From Mesorhizobium sp. ORS 3359 (GTDB lineage: Bacteria; Pseudomonadota; Alphaproteobacteria; Rhizobiales; Rhizobiaceae): a stretch of 64,000 bases of DNA. The notes beneath the pieces were generated by a model, which was given only the letters and a program-made list of their open reading frames with translations, was not told the origin of the DNA and searched no databases. Both the position numbers and the translations under genes were made by a program. Within the stretch, counting starts at the first letter, position 1. Every line of letters starts with the position of its first letter. This document shows positions 37,501-48,200 of this stretch, piece after piece. The stretch is taken from the NCBI GenBank assembly GCA_000824845.1, contig CCNC01000002.1:1-64000 (forward strand), given 5' to 3'.

Positions 37501-40009
37501 CCGGGCGAATGCCGATGACATCGCGCTGCGGCCGAACGCCGATATCGAGCGAGCGCTCAACGGCGCGGCCGCCGGCTTCGCGCATGCGCACCGTGACCTT
37601 GGCGTTGACCAGCTTGGTGGTCGACGGCAACTGGTCGATGGTGATCGGGAAGGTCGCCTTGCCGTCGTCGCCGACGACGGGAAGATTGGCGAGGGGCGTC
37701 ACGGTCGGTTCGCTCGACTGCTCGTCGGCGAGGCCGAAGGTGAAGTCCTTGAAGCTGTCCCAGCTGCTCGTTGTCGACAGCGTCATCTCGCCTTCCAGCG
37801 CCAGGCCCGCGGCCGGCGCGCCATAGAGGAAGCGGCCGTCGACGGTGGCGTTGGCGGTCTCGCCCTGGGCGATCTCCTTCTTGTCGGCGGTCAGGTCGAA
37901 TTCGATGCGATCCGGCACGAAGTCCTCGACCAGGAACATCTGGCTGGCGACCGGCGACTGCTTGGGATCGGTGTAGATCGACACCGTCCAGGTGCCGCGC
38001 ATGGCGTTGGCCTCGAGCGGCAGGTCGACGGCATGGCCGCCAGCGGACTCGCCATTGCTGACGATGCGCCGGTTCTCGACGCCGTCGGGACGGGTGAAGA
38101 TGAAGGTCAGCGGCAGGTTCTCGACCGCTTTTGCCGCGCCGTCGCGGGCAAGCGCCGCGACGTGAACATCCTCGCCGGCGCGGTAGATGCCGCGCTCCGT
38201 CCAGGCATAGACGTCGAGCGCGCCGGGCGAGGCACGCCCCTCCACGCCTCGATCCGACAGGTCGAAGCCGGCCTTGCCCATGTCGAGGAAGACGAAGTCG
38301 TTGTCGCCCTGCTTGGCCATCAGCACGGCCGGCACCATGCCGTTCTCGCCGCGGGTGAGGCCTGGATTGAACACGGCGTGACCCTCGGCATCGGTCGTCG
38401 CGGTGCCGAGGATCTCGTTGTTCCTGGCAAGCAGCGTCAGCTCGGCGCCGGAAATCGGCTTGGCCGAGCCCAGCGAACGGGCAAAGACGTTGAGCCCGTC
38501 CTGACCGGTATAGGTGGAAAGGCCGATGTCGGAGACCACGAACCACTGCGTGGCGCGTGAGCCGTAATCGTCGCTCTTGTCGTCGACAGGCTGCGCGGTC
38601 AGCACATAGACGCCGGGCTTGCGCTGCGGGATCGCCTCATCCACCGGGAAGGAGGTGGTCACCTCCTTGTTGAGATCGTTGGCGATGTCGAGCGTGCCCG
38701 ACCAGACGGGCTCGCCCATCTGGTCGGAAATGGTGGAAATATCGTAGCCATCGAGCTGATGCAGGAACTGATAGCCGGACAGAAGCTGCGCCAGCGAACG
38801 ATCACCGATGCGGTAGAGCGTCATCTTGGCGGCGTTCATGTTGACTGTGACGACCGGAATGCCGCGGCGCGCGCCGGCCGGCAGCACGAAGCTGTCGCCG
38901 GTGAAGCGGGCGGACGGAGCGCGGTCCTGGACATAGATCGACAGCACGACGGGCGCGGCGATCGTTTCGCCGATCGCGGCCGGCAAGCCGGCGCGGAAGG
39001 TCACGTCATAATGCTGGCCGTGTTCCAGGCCCTCGACGCAGATCTGCTTGTCCTTGGCCTCGACGGCTTTTGGCGCGGCGTTGTCGACGGTCACGAACTG
39101 CGCATAGTCGACGCCGATCTTGACCAGTTCCTCGGAAAATTGGGCGCAGATGCGCGGCGATGAGGAATCGGCATCGACGGTGTGCTCGACAACGCGGAAA
39201 CCCTTGCGCGCCTTGAGGTCGGCATAGTCGGCCTGGACGGCCGGCGAGCTCACCAGCGCAAGGCTCGCCTCATAGGCCTGAAGCGACGGCCGGTAGAGAT
39301 CGCGCTTGTCGAGGCCGGCGCCAAGCAGCGCCAGCGCCTCGGCGCGGGTCTTTGCCGTGCGCACCAGCTTGTAGGCGTTGAAGGCCGCCGACGTGGCGTT
39401 CATCGGGAAAGTCGCGGGTTCAGTGGTGTTCGACGCCGGCTCCACGGCGAGTATCTCGCGCGCCAGCGCCAGCCAGAGCGCGCCGTCATCGGGCAGAACG
39501 GAGATCGCGGCCTGGTATTTCTGCATGGCAAGGCGATGGTCGCCGGTGAGCGAGGCCTGCTCGGCGGCGGCCTGCAGGCCAGCAAGGCCCTCGGTCGGCT
39601 TGTCATAGGCCGGATCGGTCAGCTTGTTGCGGAACTGCTGGGCCTGGTCGGCCATCCAGTTCGGGAAAAAGGCCAGTGCCGGCGGAGCGCCGATATCGGG
39701 GTCGCCATCGACATTCGCGACCTTGCCGGCGACGGCGCCGGTGAAGGATTTCAACTGGTTATAGTCGGATTTGAGAAAGCACCACTTTGCCTTGGTATTG
39801 TAGGTGAAGGCGCGGCAGGCGGTATCGCCAAGGCACGTGGTCTTGCATTGGTCGAGGCTGACATTCTGCTCCGACCTCAGGTCGAAACCGAAATAGTCGG
39901 AATTGTCGGTCGTCACGATTCGCCGGGCTTCGGCCGCAAGCGCCGCCCCGCCCAGGGCGAAAAAGATGAGAAGAAGGAAAGAGAGACCACGAGCCGCGCG
40001 CATTGCCAT
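34529..40009 (-). CDS. alpha-2-macroglobulin family protein with PAN/Apple-like N-terminus
   Basis: An 1826-residue secreted bacterial alpha-2-macroglobulin. After a signal peptide (residues 1-26) comes a cysteine-rich PAN/Apple-like segment (about 33-85, with DQCKTTCLGDTACRAFTYN), followed by the long run of macroglobulin domains. The thioester motif YGCAEQTT places the reactive cysteine at C1378. The terpenoid-cyclase-like thioester domain and a C-terminal receptor-like domain follow. The family traps attacking proteases by covalent capture and protects the periplasm, together with PBP1C as repair synthase. The ATG at 40009 follows GGAGGGTGGT. It is longer than YfhM (about 1650), mainly because of the N-terminal extension. 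Confidence 0.93.
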   Translation of the reverse strand: MAMRAARGLSFLLLIFFALGGAALAAEARRIVTTDNSDYFGFDLRSEQNVSLDQCKTTCLGDTACRAFTYNTKAKWCFLKSDYNQLKSFTGAVAGKVANVDGDPDIGAPPALAFFPNWMADQAQQFRNKLTDPAYDKPTEGLAGLQAAAEQASLTGDHRLAMQKYQAAISVLPDDGALWLALAREILAVEPASNTTEPATFPMNATSAAFNAYKLVRTAKTRAEALALLGAGLDKRDLYRPSLQAYEASLALVSSPAVQADYADLKARKGFRVVEHTVDADSSSPRICAQFSEELVKIGVDYAQFVTVDNAAPKAVEAKDKQICVEGLEHGQHYDVTFRAGLPAAIGETIAAPVVLSIYVQDRAPSARFTGDSFVLPAGARRGIPVVTVNMNAAKMTLYRIGDRSLAQLLSGYQFLHQLDGYDISTISDQMGEPVWSGTLDIANDLNKEVTTSFPVDEAIPQRKPGVYVLTAQPVDDKSDDYGSRATQWFVVSDIGLSTYTGQDGLNVFARSLGSAKPISGAELTLLARNNEILGTATTDAEGHAVFNPGLTRGENGMVPAVLMAKQGDNDFVFLDMGKAGFDLSDRGVEGRASPGALDVYAWTERGIYRAGEDVHVAALARDGAAKAVENLPLTFIFTRPDGVENRRIVSNGESAGGHAVDLPLEANAMRGTWTVSIYTDPKQSPVASQMFLVEDFVPDRIEFDLTADKKEIAQGETANATVDGRFLYGAPAAGLALEGEMTLSTTSSWDSFKDFTFGLADEQSSEPTVTPLANLPVVGDDGKATFPITIDQLPSTTKLVNAKVTVRMREAGGRAVERSLDIGVRPQRDVIGIRPDFEGDEVPQGGTAKFSIIAVDPNGKREDLKGAQWSLVKVERNYQWYRSNNSWNYEAVNLTKAVANGSVDLKADGEATVSLPVDWGRYRLEVEMADPDGPATSYEFDAGWYVTSTTTETPDGLEIALDKDSYAAGEVAKLKISPHFAGELLVTIGAEKLLKTVTASVPAGGSTVDIPIGDDWGAGAYVTATLFRPGDAQESRMPARAIGIQWLSVDPGSKKLAVSLTPPEKTLPRQQLSIPVAVNGAQPGTNAYVMVAAIDVGILNLTNYKAPDPEDWFFGQRMLGLEIRDLYGRLIDGSLGTMGKIRTGGDGANMQAQGSPPTEKLVAFFSGPVELDANGKARIDFDIPQFNGTVRVMAVAWTKEAVGHAQTDVIVRDPLVITAGLPRFLAPGDAATMRLDIADTDGPAGDYALSVTTTGDLSTGDKPLPEKLTLAQGKRQSLTFPLVARTAGDASVTVKLAHADGTQVEQTLYLPVRPAQLPVTNRMVVDLKPHGGSLRVDKELLAASVLDGASVSVGVSQSSALDVPSLLMSLDRYPYGCAEQTTSRAMPLLYVNDMAKSIGMESDPDLHQRIQDAIYKVLSYQSSSGSFGLWGPGSGDLWLDAYVSEFLTRAREEKYDVPALAMNQALNNLQNSLGYDQDVQDKGSDIAYALYVLARNKKASIGDLRYYADTQLEAFSSPMAVAQLAASLALYGDTQRSESTFQTALRLAQAETDYDWYRSDYGSRLRDGAAILALAAESKPVPSIMPQLIKLVGVARADARWTSTQDESWMLLAARALKQGNDSITLSVNGAPHSGGYSDQVAGSDLVDSPLTIANTGATPLQAVVTAVAAPVDPLPAGGDGFTIDRTYYKLDGTEANVTEARQNERYVVVLKVYEQNKWPSRLLITDLLPAGFEIDNPSLVSSAQLSNFSWLAQTDAAHLEFRDDRFVAAFNPNEGDGDRNITLAYVVRAVTPGTYAHPAATVEDMYRPQYSARTATGVMEVKAE

Positions 40010-40079
40010 ACCACCCTCCAGACATCGCCAGCGTCCGGGCATGATCAAGCTTCGTGCAGGCTTGTCAACGCCGGAGCGC

Positions 40080-40126
40080 CGCGGGTTTTTCACCCGCGAA
40101 CGGTTTCCATGCCGGCCAAAGGCCGG
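40080..40126. promoter_or_regulatory. two hairpins in the divergent region before the macroglobulin gene
   Basis: CGCGGGT-TTTTC-ACCCGCG (40080-40098) and CCGGCC-AAA-GGCCGG (40112-40126) lie 70-120 bases upstream of the macroglobulin start codon, in the 277-base region shared with tamA. They could shape the 5' untranslated RNA of the minus-strand gene. I found no coding sequence or confident promoter in the rest of the region. Confidence 0.4.
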
Positions 40127-40286
40127 TATTTCGACAGAACCTCTGTGAGACGGATCACACTTTCTTGCGGAATCGCAAAAGGTGTGAATTCCAAGCCCTG
40201 CTCATTTCAGACAATTGGATTGTGGCCCCTTTACGAACATTTCGGAACTTCATTCCAATTTTAGTTTTGTCGACTAGGTTGTCTTA

Positions 40287-42215
40287 ATGCCGGCGCGTGA
40301 AAAGCAGATGTCAGGAGGGTTCGCGCCAGGGCGCGGGCTTCCGCGCGCCCTGCTTTTCGTGCTGTTTTGCGCCGCAATGCTGGCCGGCGAGGCGCGCCCG
40401 GCGGCGGCTTTCGAGATTTTCGGCATCAAGCTCTGGGGCTCGTCGAAGGACGACGACGCCGACATCGTCGACCCGCTGCGCTATTCGGTGACCATCAATG
40501 CGCCGGATGCCGACAAGGATCTGATCAAAAAGCTCGAAAACGCCTCGGCGCTGAAAAACGACGAGGACCATCCGGTGTCGGGATCGCTCGGCCTGATGGC
40601 CAAGGCGCGCGGCGACCGCGAACAGCTGGTCGCCGCGCTCTACGCCGATGCCCGCTACGAGGGTGTGGTCACGATCACGATCGACGGCAAGCCGATCGAC
40701 GAGTTGCCGCCGGACGCCGAGTTCAAAGGGCCGCAGCCCATTCCGGTCGTCGTCAGCGTCGCGCCGGGGGCGAAATTCACGCTGGGCAATATCCGGCTGA
40801 AGGGCGATGCCGCCGGGTTGGCGAGCGCCGATTTCGGGCTGATCGCCGGCGGCGATGCCGGCTCCGGCGCTGTGCTCAAGGCTGAGGCGCTGATCGTGCG
40901 GGCGCTGAAGGAAGAGGGCAGGCCGCTTGCAAAGATCACGGACCGCGAGATCGTGGCCGAGCACTCCAGCTCGACGCTGGACGTGACGCTGACGGTGGCC
41001 GCCGGCCCGGTCGCCGGCTATGGCGACACCACGGTCGAGGGCACGGAAAAGGTCGATCGCGACTTCACCGAATACATGACCGGACTGAAACGCGGCCAGC
41101 AATATTCGCCGCAGGAAATCGATGATGCGCGCGACCGGCTGCTCGGCCTCGAGGTCTTCAACAGCGTGACCATCAAGGAAGGCGACAGCCTCGACGCCAA
41201 CGGCAACATCCCGATCGACGTCCAGGTCAGCGAGCGCAAGCCGCGCTTTTTCGGCCTCGGCGGCACGTTTTCGAATACCGAAGGGTTGGGGCTCGAAGGC
41301 TATTGGGGACACCGCAACCTGTTCGGCCAGGCCGAGAAGCTGCGCATCGACGGGTCGATCAGCGGCATCGGCAGCAACAGCCTTTCAGCGCTCAACTATA
41401 ATGCCGGCGTCATGTTCGAGAAGCCGGGCGTGCTCGGGCCGACGTCGAAATTCTTCGCCGGCGTAAAGACGGTGTTCGAACATCCCGACGCCTATGACCA
41501 TTTCTCGGTGAAGGGCGACGTCGGCGTTTCCTACGACCTCGACAAGCAGCAGCGGGTCTCGGCCGAATTCGACCTTGATTATTCGAGGATCACCGACACT
41601 TTCGGCAAGCATACCTATCTGATCGCCAGCGTGCCGCTGCAATATGTCTATGACAACCGCGACAACAAGCTCAACCCGACCAGGGGCTTCCGCTTCCTCG
41701 CCTATGCCGAGCCGAGCTACGACATATTGAACGGCGCGACCTTCCTGAAGCTGAAGGGCGAGGGCTATACCTATCAATCGCTGGACACGGCAAGCCGGTT
41801 CGTGCTGGCCGAACGCGCAACGCTGGGCTCGATCGTCGGCACCGGGCTGCAGAACGTGCCCGCCGACCGGCGCTTCTATTCCGGCGGCGGCGGCTCGGTG
41901 CGCGGCTATTCCTACCAGGGCATCGGCCCGAAGGACATCGACGGGCAGCCGATCGGCGGCCTCTCCTTCTTCGAAACCTCGGTGGAGATGCGTATCGGCG
42001 TCACCGACACGATCGGCATCGTTCCCTTCGTCGATGCCGGCACTGTCTCCACCAAATCCTTCCCGGATTTCTCGGATGTGAAGGTCGGCGCGGGCGTCGG
42101 CCTGCGCTATATCACCCCGTTCGGGCCGCTTCGCATCGACGCCGCGGTGCCGCTCAACCGCGATCCGGGCGATCCGCATTTCGGCATCTATGCCGGCATC
42201 GGCCAGGCGTTCTGA
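40287..42215 (+). CDS. tamA: autotransporter assembly complex protein TamA
   Basis: A 642-residue outer-membrane Omp85 protein. A signal peptide (ALLFVLFCAAMLAGEARPAAA) is followed by POTRA domains (about residues 60-330) and a 16-strand beta-barrel. The barrel contains the family motif VRGYSYQGIGP and ends FGIYAGIGQAF with the C-terminal aromatic needed for BamA insertion. TamA works with TamB in outer-membrane protein and phospholipid transport. tamB starts two bases after the tamA stop. Start choice is uncertain: ATG 40308 is also in frame, and neither has a strong ribosome-binding site. Confidence 0.94.
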   Translation: MPAREKQMSGGFAPGRGLPRALLFVLFCAAMLAGEARPAAAFEIFGIKLWGSSKDDDADIVDPLRYSVTINAPDADKDLIKKLENASALKNDEDHPVSGSLGLMAKARGDREQLVAALYADARYEGVVTITIDGKPIDELPPDAEFKGPQPIPVVVSVAPGAKFTLGNIRLKGDAAGLASADFGLIAGGDAGSGAVLKAEALIVRALKEEGRPLAKITDREIVAEHSSSTLDVTLTVAAGPVAGYGDTTVEGTEKVDRDFTEYMTGLKRGQQYSPQEIDDARDRLLGLEVFNSVTIKEGDSLDANGNIPIDVQVSERKPRFFGLGGTFSNTEGLGLEGYWGHRNLFGQAEKLRIDGSISGIGSNSLSALNYNAGVMFEKPGVLGPTSKFFAGVKTVFEHPDAYDHFSVKGDVGVSYDLDKQQRVSAEFDLDYSRITDTFGKHTYLIASVPLQYVYDNRDNKLNPTRGFRFLAYAEPSYDILNGATFLKLKGEGYTYQSLDTASRFVLAERATLGSIVGTGLQNVPADRRFYSGGGGSVRGYSYQGIGPKDIDGQPIGGLSFFETSVEMRIGVTDTIGIVPFVDAGTVSTKSFPDFSDVKVGAGVGLRYITPFGPLRIDAAVPLNRDPGDPHFGIYAGIGQAF

Positions 42216-42217
42216 CG

Positions 42218-45200
42218 ATGAAGATCTTTTGGCGCATCCTCCGCATTATTGTCTACACGCTGCTCATCCTGCTGGTGGTGGCGATCGGCGCTCTCGTCGT
42301 CCTGACCGGCACCGAAGGCGGCCGCCAGAACCTCGCCGGCCTGATCTCGAAGATGGCTTCGAGCGAGGACCGGAAGGTCACGGTCGCCGGCATCGAAGGC
42401 ATCTGGTCAGGGGCGCTCAGGGTCGATCATGTCGTGCTGGAGGACCGCGCCGGTCCCTGGATGGTCGCACGCAACGTGGCGCTCGACTGGTCGCCGACAG
42501 CGCTGCTCTCCCGGAATTTCAATGCCGACCGCTTCGCCGCCGAGCGCATCGAACTGGCGCGGCTGCCGCAGCCGGGCCAGCAGCCATCGCAGGGCGGCTC
42601 GTCCAGCCTGCCGGTGTCGATCGACGTGAAGCAGATCGACCTGCCGGAGATTGCGCTCGGACAGGAGCTTGCCGGCAGCGGCATCGCCGAGCTGGCCGCC
42701 AAAGGCTCGCTCAAGGCCGATCCATCGCCGCTGGCGATCGAGAGCGTGCTCAATGTCTCCCGCCATGACGGCAGAGAGGGCAATGTCGACGCCAAGATCC
42801 ATTTCGCGCCGGCCGACAACAAGCTCGACCTCGATCTCAAGGCGTCGGAGCCGGCCGGCGGCATCATCGCCAATCTGCTCAAGCTGCCGGATGCGCCGCC
42901 CGTCAATATCGTCGTCACCGGCAGCGGACCGTTGGCCAATTGGAGCGGCGTCGGCACCTTTATGGTCGACAGCCGGATCGTCACCCAGTTCACCGGCCGA
43001 CACCAGCTGTCCGATAAGGGTCATCACATCGAGGCCAAGGGCGACGGCGAATTCGAGCCGTTCCTGCCGCAGAAGATAAAGGCGCTGTTTGCCGGCAAGA
43101 CGAGCTTCGACCTTGCCGGAACGGCCACCGCATCGGGCGGGGTCGAAATCGAGCAGGCCATCGTCGAGAGCGATGCGGTGCACGGCACCGCAACCGGCGA
43201 TGTCGATCCGAAGGGCGCCAGCGACCTGGCGGTCGAGCTTGCCGCCAAGGGCAAGCCGGTCACCGTCGATGTCGGCAACAGCGCCGTGCCGATCCTGGTC
43301 GCCATCGAGAAGGCCACAGTGCGCGCCTTCGGCGACGGCAAGGCCCCGATGGTCGATATCGGCACGTCGCTCACCTCGGTCGCCGTCGGCGGCACCCAGC
43401 TCAACAATATCACGGGCGCGATCCATTCCGACGGCTTCGACATCGAAAACCGCAGCGGACCGGTTAGCATCAAGCTTGCCGCCGCCGGGCTGAAGACCGA
43501 CGTCGCCACGCTGGCGCCGCTCGTGACCGGCAAGCTCGCCGCCGATCTTTCCGGCACGATCAGCCGCGAAAACGTGGCCATCGAAAAGGGCACCTTGCGC
43601 AGCGATGCACTCAATGCCGGGCTGACGGCAAATGTGGCGCTGGCCGACCTGTCGATGACGCTGAAGATGAATGCCGACGCCGACTCCAAGGCATTGCCGC
43701 CGCAGATCAGCTCGCTGCTCGGCGAGCGGGTGCAATTCTCGGCCAGCGCCACGCGCGATCCGCAAGGCGCGTTCGCCGCCAACTCGCTGGAGATCAGCTC
43801 CGGCTCGCTCCGCGCCAGCGGCACCGGCAGCATGCAGGGATCGGACCTCCAGGCCAGCGTCAAGGGCACGCTGGGCGACGTCTCGCCGCTGTCGTCGCTC
43901 GCCGGCACGCCGCTCGCGGGCGGGGTCAATTTCGCGCTGACGGCGAGCGGACCGCGTCTGGCGCCGAATTTCTCCGTTTCAGCCGACAGCGCCAGCCTGA
44001 CGGCGGCGGGCCGCACCGTGAAAGACATCAAGCTCTCGGCCAAGGGCAAGGCCGATGTCGCCAATCCGACCGCCGATATCTCGCTGACCGGCAATGCCGA
44101 GGGGCAGGCGCTCGACGTCGAGGCTTCGCTGGTGACCGCCGACGGCAAGCGTTCGATCAAAGGGCTCAGCCTGGCGCTCGGCGACAACAAGGTGTCGGGT
44201 GATCTCGCGCTCGACGACAAGTTCCTGCCGCTCGGCACGCTGACGCTTGCCGTGCCCGATATCGGACCGCTCGCCGCGCTGGCAAACCAGACCGCCACAG
44301 GCGACATCAACGGCACCATCGTCTTTGCCAAGGAGGGCGAGGCGCCGACCGTCACCATCAATGCGGCCAGCACGTCAATCGCGCGGGGCGATCTGGCGGC
44401 GAAAGCCATCACCGTCAACGCGCTGATCGCCAACTATCTCAAGGGGCCGGCGATCTCGGGGACGATCAAGGCCGACAATGTGACCGCCGGCAGCACGGTC
44501 ATCAGCGGCATCGGCATCGATTTGAAGCGCGATGGCGACTGGACCAACTTTACCGGCGGCGCCACGGCGTCCGGCATTCCGGCCACCGCCACCGGGCGGG
44601 TTAAGATCGCCGATGGCACGACAAGCGTGGAAATCACGTCCGGCGAGGCGACAGTGCGCGGCATCAAGGCGGCCATCGCCGAGCCATCCAGCCTCTCCAT
44701 CGCCAATGGCGTGACGACAATCGAGAAGCTCGCGCTCAACCTCGGCGGCGGCTCGGCGACGGTTTCCGGCAGCGCCGGTGAGACCCTGGACGTGACGGCC
44801 AATCTCGCCAACCTGCCGCTGGCGCTCGGCAATGATTTCGTGCCCGGCCTCGACGGGGCCGGAACGCTTGAGGGCACCGCGCACGTCACGGGTCCATCGT
44901 CCAACCCCGACGTCCAGTTCAACGCCAAGGTGGCGGGCGCCGAGACCAGCCAGACCCGGCAGGCGGGGCTCGGGCCGCTGGATCTCAATGCTGCCGGCAG
45001 CTACACGCTGGCGGGCGGCGTCGCCCTGGACCACGCCACGCTTTCGGGCGACAAGATTTCAGGCAAGGCCGCCGGCACCCTCAATCCTAACGGCGCCAGC
45101 GACTTCTCCCTCGATCTCTTATCATCGGGGCCTAGCCTGCCGTTGACGCTCGGCCGCGCCGACAGCCCGGTTAAGGTCGAAGTCCAGTCCCTGTCGGCAA

Positions 45201-48200
45201 AGATGGCGGGCGAAAGCACGCAAGCGCGGCTCGATGTGTCCGCCATCCTGCCTTCCATCGTCGCCAGCCAGGCGAAAGTGGATGGCCTGACGCTCGCGCT
45301 GCATTCGGATGCCTTCGACCTCAAGGGACGGGCAGGCCCGGTCTCCGGCACGGTCTCGCTGGACAGGATCGGCCTCGACAATCCGTTGATCGCGCCGCTG
45401 ATCGCCGGCAAGGTGGTCGCCAAGGTCAATGGCCGGCTGGCTCCCGATTCCGTCGCCCTCGACAGCGGCTCACTGACCAGCGATGCGTTCAACAGCCAGG
45501 TCGCCGGCCGGGTATCGCTGGGCGACGGCGCCGTCGACCTCAATATGAGGGCCGAAGTCGCGTCTTCGGCCTTGCCGGCGGCGGCGCGCGGCATGCTTGG
45601 CGAGACGGCGCAGTTGAGTGCCGCGCTGAAGCGCGATGCCAATGGCAATGTCAATATCGACGGCCTCAAGCTCAATTCAGGCGCGCTCAGCGCCGATGGC
45701 CAGGCGAGCCTTGCCGACGGCAAGCTGGCCGCCGGCATCAGGGGCGCGTTGAGCGATGTTTCGGGGCTCTCGAAGGACGCCAAGGGCGCCATCGCTTTCG
45801 CCCTCAACGCGCAAGGCCCGGTCACCGCGCCCGACCTGTCGATGACGGTGGACAGCGACCGGCTCCTCGTGGCGGCGCGCGAGATCACCGGACTGAAGCT
45901 GACGGCGACCGGCAAAGCCGATGCCGCCAATCCGGCAGCCAATGTGCAGCTCACCGGCACTGTCGCCGGGCAGAGTTTGCAAGGCAGCGCCGTGCTCGCC
46001 ACGACCAATGGCAGCCGCGCGATCAACGGGCTTCTGCTGTCGCTCGGACCGAACAAGATTTCCGGCGATCTCGCGCTCGATGATGCTTTCGTGCCGGTGG
46101 GCACCGTTTCGCTCGACCTGCCCGATATCGGACCGCTCGCCGCGCTGGCCTTGGAAAAGGCCGAAGGCAATGTGCGCGGCACGATCGCCTTTACCAAGGC
46201 GGCCAACGGGCTGAATGTCGCGATCAAGGCGAACACCTCGGAGATCAAGCGCGGCGATCTTTCCGCCAGGAATGTCGCCATCGACGCGCAGATCGCGAAC
46301 TATATGGCAGCACCGGTGATCGCCGGCACGGTGCGGGCGGAGAGCGTGACTTCTGGCGGCACCGCCATCACCGGCATCGATGTCGATCTCAAGCGCGATG
46401 GCGACTGGACCGGGTTTTCAGGCGGGGCCACCGTCAAGAACATCCCGGCCAAAGCCGCCGGGCGCGTGAAAGTGGCGAAGGGAACCACGACCATCGAGCT
46501 CGCCTCCGGCCAGGCGACCGTGCAGGGCATCAAGGCCGCGATCGCGCAGGCCTCGACGGTGACTATCGCCAATGGCGTGACCACGCTCGACCGGCTGGTG
46601 CTCAACCTCGGCGGCGGCACGGCAGCGGTGACGGGCAAGGTCGCGCAGGCGCTCGACATCAACGCCAACCTGGCTCGGGTGCCGATCTCGCTCGCCAACA
46701 GTTTCTCGCCGGGTCTCGACGCGGCCGGCTCGATCTCGGGCACGGTCAAGGTGACCGGCCAGCCTTCGACCCCCTCGGTCGCCTTCAAGATCGATGCCGC
46801 CGGCGTGCAGACCTCGCAGACGCGTGGCGCCGGCCTTGGCGGCATGAATGTGTCGTCATCCGGCACTTTTGCAGGCAACAAGCTCGCCTTCGACGCCAAC
46901 ATCAGCGACGGCGCCGGCCTCGGCCTCAAGGGCGGCGGCTCGGTGACGACGGCAGGCACGCCAACCTTGGCGCTCGACTTCAACGGCAAGGTGCCGTTCT
47001 CGTTCCTGGCCGCAAAGCTCGCCGCGCAAGGGCTGGCGCTCAACGGCACCGCCAATGTCGATGTGCAGGTGCGTGGTCCTGCTTCCGCGCCGGTTATCAG
47101 CGGCAAAGTCACGACATCCGGCGCGCGCCTTATCGATGCGCGCTCCGGCCTGGCGGTGAACGACATCGCCGCCGACGTCTCGATCGGCGGCGGGGTGGCC
47201 AGGATCAACCGCCTGACCGGCACGCTGTCGACGCGCGGCAGCCTGTCGGCGAGCGGCACCGTGGGCATCACGCCGGCGCAGGGCTTCCCGGCCGACCTGT
47301 CGATCAAGCTCACCGACGGCCGCTACACTGACGGCCGGGTGGTGACCGCCAATCTCGGCGGCGACCTGACCGTCAAGGGGCCGCTCGTCTCGGCGCCGGT
47401 GGTTGCCGGCACGATCAACCTGGCGAGGACGGTCATCACCGTCCCGGAAAAGCTGCCGGGTTCGCTCTCGGCGCTGGATGTGAAGCACAAGAACGCGCCG
47501 GCGTCCGTTCGGGCGCAGGACAAGGCGCTGCGTCCGGCGACGTCCGGCGGCAGCAGCAACAGCGGCAGCGGCCTGACACTCGACGTGACGGTCAACGCGC
47601 CGAACCAGATTTTCATCCAAGGCAGGGGCGTCGATGCCGAACTGGGCGGATCGCTGAAGCTGACAGGCCCGGCTTCGGCGCCGAGGGCGATCGGCACCTT
47701 CACCCTGCAGCGCGGACGACTGATCATCCTTTCCAAGCGACTGACCTTCACCGAGGGCACGATCGGGTTCCAGGGGTCGCTCGTGCCCTATCTCAACTTG
47801 ACGGCGACCACGACGACGAGCTCCGCCACAGTCACGGTCGTCGTCTCAGGCGAGGCGACCAATCCGAAGTTCACGTTCTCCTCCGTGCCGGCGCTGCCCC
47901 AGGACGAGATCCTGGCACAGCTCATCTTCGGTCAATCCATGTCCAAGCTGTCGCCGCTGCAGATCGCGCAACTTGCGAGCGCCGCCGCGCAACTGGCCGG
48001 AGTCGGCGGTTCGACCTCGCTGCTCGAGAACCTGCAAAGCGCCATCGGCGTCGACGATCTCGACGTGACGACGGACGAGAAGGGCGGTACCGCGGTTTCG
48101 GCCGGCAAGTACCTCAACGACCGCACCTATGTGACCATCCAGAAGGGCGACAAACCGGGTTCCGGCAAGGCGACTATCGACCTCAATGTCGGTCGCGGGG

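Noticed and set aside
36678..40264. Several plus-strand reading frames of 200-500 codons opposite the macroglobulin gene
   Set aside because: They are antisense shadows produced by high GC content in a 5.5-kb gene; translations are low in hydrophobic order and match no family.
40240..40286. Possible EcfG-type promoter (GGAAC) upstream of tamA
   Set aside because: GGAACT occurs, but the base group 16-17 nucleotides later does not match the CGTT element.
42407..47620. Long minus-strand reading frames opposite tamB
   Set aside because: Antisense shadows of a GC-rich repetitive gene; no ribosome-binding sites or recognisable domains.
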